From positions 62,001 to 126,000 of the forward strand of contig NZ_AXAZ01000009.1 in the NCBI RefSeq assembly GCF_000473065.1: DNA of 64,000 nucleotides, written 5' to 3'. Position 1 is the stretch's first letter; every line of letters begins with the position of its first letter. This document shows positions 62,332 through 64,000 of the stretch, in pieces. The translations under genes were made by a program, and so were the position numbers. The stretch comes from Bradyrhizobium sp. WSM1743 (GTDB lineage: Bacteria; Pseudomonadota; Alphaproteobacteria; Rhizobiales; Xanthobacteraceae). The notes beneath the pieces were generated by a model, which had not been told where the DNA came from, ran no database searches, and was given only the letters and a program-made list of their open reading frames with translations.

Positions 62332-63828
62332 ATGCCAGCCGTACAAGAGACGGTCGAGCGCGTGAAGCGCATCGACGTCGACCAGTATCGTTATGGGTTT
62401 GAGACCCTGATCGACTCCGAGAAGGCCCCCAAGGGGCTGTCGGAAGAGATCGTAAAATTCATCTCACAGAAAAAGAACGAACCCGACTGGATGCTCCAGT
62501 GGCGGCTCGAGGCCTATCGGCGCTGGCTGACCATGACCGAGCCGACCTGGGCCCGCGTCGAGTACCCCAAGATCGACTTCCAGGACATTTATTACTACGC
62601 GGCACCGAAGCCGAAGAAGGCCATCACCTCGCTCGACGAGATCGATCCCGAGATTCTCAAGACTTACGAGAAGCTCGGCATTCCCCTGCGGGAGGTCGCA
62701 ATGCTCGAAGGCGTCGAGCCGAAGGTCGGCGAGGAAGACCCGGCGCGCCGCAAGATCGCGGTCGATGCGGTGTTCGATTCGGTCTCGGTTGCGACCACCT
62801 TCAAGGCGGAGCTGAAGAAGGCCGGCGTGATTTTCATGCCGATCTCGGAGGCGATCCGCGAGCATCCTGAGCTGGTGCAGAAATATCTGGGATCGGTGGT
62901 TCCGACCTCGGACAATTTCTACGCGACGCTGAACTCGGCGGTGTTCTCCGACGGCTCATTCGTCTACGTGCCGCCGGGCGTGCGCTGCCCGATGGAGCTG
63001 TCGACCTATTTCCGCATCAACGAGCGCAACACCGGCCAGTTCGAGCGCACGCTGATCATCGCGGACAAGGGCTCGTACGTCTCCTATCTCGAAGGCTGCA
63101 CCGCGCCGCAGCGCGACGAGAACCAGCTGCATGCCGCCGTGGTCGAGCTCGTCGCGCTCGATGACGCCGAGATCAAATATTCGACGGTGCAGAACTGGTA
63201 TCCCGGCAATTCGGAAGGCAAGGGCGGCATCTACAATTTCGTCACCAAGCGTGGCGACTGCCGCGGCAACCATTCCAAAATCTCCTGGACCCAGGTCGAG
63301 ACGGGCTCCGCCATCACCTGGAAATATCCGAGCTGCATTCTCCGCGGCGACAACTCGCGCGGCGAGTTCTACTCGATCGCGATCTCGAACGGCTTCCAGC
63401 AGGTCGATTCGGGGACCAAGATGATCCATCTCGGCAAGAACACGTCGAGCCGCATCATCTCCAAGGGCATCGCCGCCGGCAAGTCGCAGAACACCTATCG
63501 CGGTCTCGTCACCGCGCATCGCAAGGCGACCGGCGCGCGCAACTTCACGGCCTGCGACTCGCTGCTGATCGGCGACAAATGCGGCGCGCACACCGTGCCG
63601 TATATCGAGGCCAAGAACTCCTCGGCGACATTCGAGCACGAGGCGACCACCTCGAAAATCTCGGAGGACGTGCTGTTTTACTGTGTCCAGCGCGGCCTCA
63701 GCCAGGAGGAGGCGGTCGGCCTCGTCGTCAACGGCTTCGTCAAGGACGTGCTGCAGCAGCTGCCGATGGAGTTCGCGGTGGAAGCGCAGAAGCTGATCTC
63801 GATCTCGCTCGAAGGGTCTGTCGGCTAG
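62332..63828 (+). CDS. sufB: Fe-S cluster scaffold protein SufB
   Basis: 498 residues. Part of the SufBC2D complex that builds Fe-S clusters in the cytoplasm. [25 protein letters not shown] starts at ATG 62332 with GGAGG five bases before (62322-62326); the frame extends 8 codons up without an RBS. Core motifs include [40 protein letters not shown] (in parts), the beta-helix core, [41 protein letters not shown] and [23 protein letters not shown], and the SufD-contact end [13 protein letters not shown]. Full length. Confidence 0.97.
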   Translation: MPAVQETVERVKRIDVDQYRYGFETLIDSEKAPKGLSEEIVKFISQKKNEPDWMLQWRLEAYRRWLTMTEPTWARVEYPKIDFQDIYYYAAPKPKKAITSLDEIDPEILKTYEKLGIPLREVAMLEGVEPKVGEEDPARRKIAVDAVFDSVSVATTFKAELKKAGVIFMPISEAIREHPELVQKYLGSVVPTSDNFYATLNSAVFSDGSFVYVPPGVRCPMELSTYFRINERNTGQFERTLIIADKGSYVSYLEGCTAPQRDENQLHAAVVELVALDDAEIKYSTVQNWYPGNSEGKGGIYNFVTKRGDCRGNHSKISWTQVETGSAITWKYPSCILRGDNSRGEFYSIAISNGFQQVDSGTKMIHLGKNTSSRIISKGIAAGKSQNTYRGLVTAHRKATGARNFTACDSLLIGDKCGAHTVPYIEAKNSSATFEHEATTSKISEDVLFYCVQRGLSQEEAVGLVVNGFVKDVLQQLPMEFAVEAQKLISISLEGSVG

Positions 63829-63834
63829 CTCCGA

Positions 63835-63939
63835 CCTCATCCTGAGGAGGCCGCGGAACGCGGCCGTCAAGGATGGATACCGGAAAGATTGTTGACCTCA
63901 CTCCTTCGAGGCGCGCCTTCGGTGCTCCTCAGGATGAGG
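63835..63939. repeat. Palindromic repeat element between sufB and sufC
   Basis: Arms CCTCATCCTGAGGAG (63835-63849) and CTCCTCAGGATGAGG (63925-63939) are an exact 15-bp inverted repeat, and the arms themselves are nearly palindromic. Inside lies GGCCGCG-GAA-CGCGGCC. This family is frequent in bradyrhizobial intergenic regions. It stands within an operon, where as RNA it would fold into a strong hairpin. Confidence 0.7.
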
Positions 63940-63961
63940 GGATAGATGGAAAGACAACAAG

Positions 63962-64000
63962 ATGGCTTTGCTTGAAGTGAAAGACCTGAAGGTTCGTGTC
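63962..64000 (+). CDS. sufC: SufC, Fe-S assembly ATPase, 5' end only
   Basis: ATG at 63962 opens 13 codons (MALLEVKDLKVRV) that match the N-terminus of SufC, the ABC-type ATPase of SufBC2D, before the window ends. The Walker motifs lie outside. GGAAAG about nine bases before the start is a modest RBS. It follows sufB by 133 bases, most of them the repeat at 63835. Confidence 0.85.
   Translation, partial: MALLEVKDLKVRV

Overview
The window reads as chromosomal DNA of an alphaproteobacterium of the Bradyrhizobium group (Nitrobacteraceae). The evidence is the high G+C, the BA14K, DUF1236 and NDUFA12 proteins, the B12-dependent ribonucleotide reductase, the gene order amiC-PBP1A-prfB divergent from rne, the SUF operon starting with its own cysteine desulfurase, and several dispersed palindromic intergenic repeats. 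The genus is inferred from protein style and synteny, not from rRNA. No rRNA, tRNA, CRISPR array or intact transposase was seen.

Layout. 1-8604: nrdJ (3' end outside the window), an EamA permease, a hybrid histidine kinase with its response regulator, a BA14K protein and the complex I protein NDUFA12. 8605-18091: an accessory block. It holds a structured candidate small RNA, a MITE-like repeat, a divergent isonitrile-hydratase-like gene and GlxA-type regulator sharing a palindromic operator, a tandem pair of secreted RTX-like proteins, a Na+-dependent transporter with an esterase, and a low-G+C gene for a five-helix membrane protein between two identical 24-bp direct repeats. 18092-30473: conserved housekeeping genes (DUF2155, aat, accC, accB, aroQ, a DsbA-like protein, an M48 protease, an aminotransferase), interrupted by a three-gene phosphorelay operon with ATGA overlaps and by a DUF1236 gene. 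30507-34052: bioY, dctA and a D-amino-acid dehydrogenase-like gene. 34118-43216: rne, whose S1 domain carries a histidine-rich insertion, divergent from amiC, PBP1A and prfB; prfB keeps the classical programmed +1 frameshift site. 43219-54871: a short-chain-acid dehydrogenase, a DUF5984 orphan, a second EamA permease, an M23 endopeptidase, a lysine-tailed peroxiredoxin, a giant AsmA-like protein, a frameshifted chemoreceptor, a 28-residue membrane peptide and DoxX. 55091-64000: an MFS transporter, tyrS, anmK, a glutathione S-transferase behind three palindromic boxes, a frameshifted SMR transporter, a hydrolase, and the start of the SUF Fe-S operon.

How the parts fit. accB/accC and bioY share biotin. 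amiC, PBP1A, M23 and anmK act on peptidoglycan synthesis, splitting and recycling. Two separate sensor modules use CHASE3 kinases. The SUF operon is preceded by motifs resembling iron-responsive (Irr/ICE) half sites.

Best leads for something undescribed: the cassette at 16053-17954 with its unrecognised membrane protein; the three 12-bp palindromes before the glutathione transferase gene; the divergent operator at 9864-9898; the candidate small RNA at 8690-8931; and the RTX pair with its non-standard 31-36-residue repeat. Two genes (the chemoreceptor and the SMR transporter) carry one-base-type frameshifts that could be real decay or sequencing errors.
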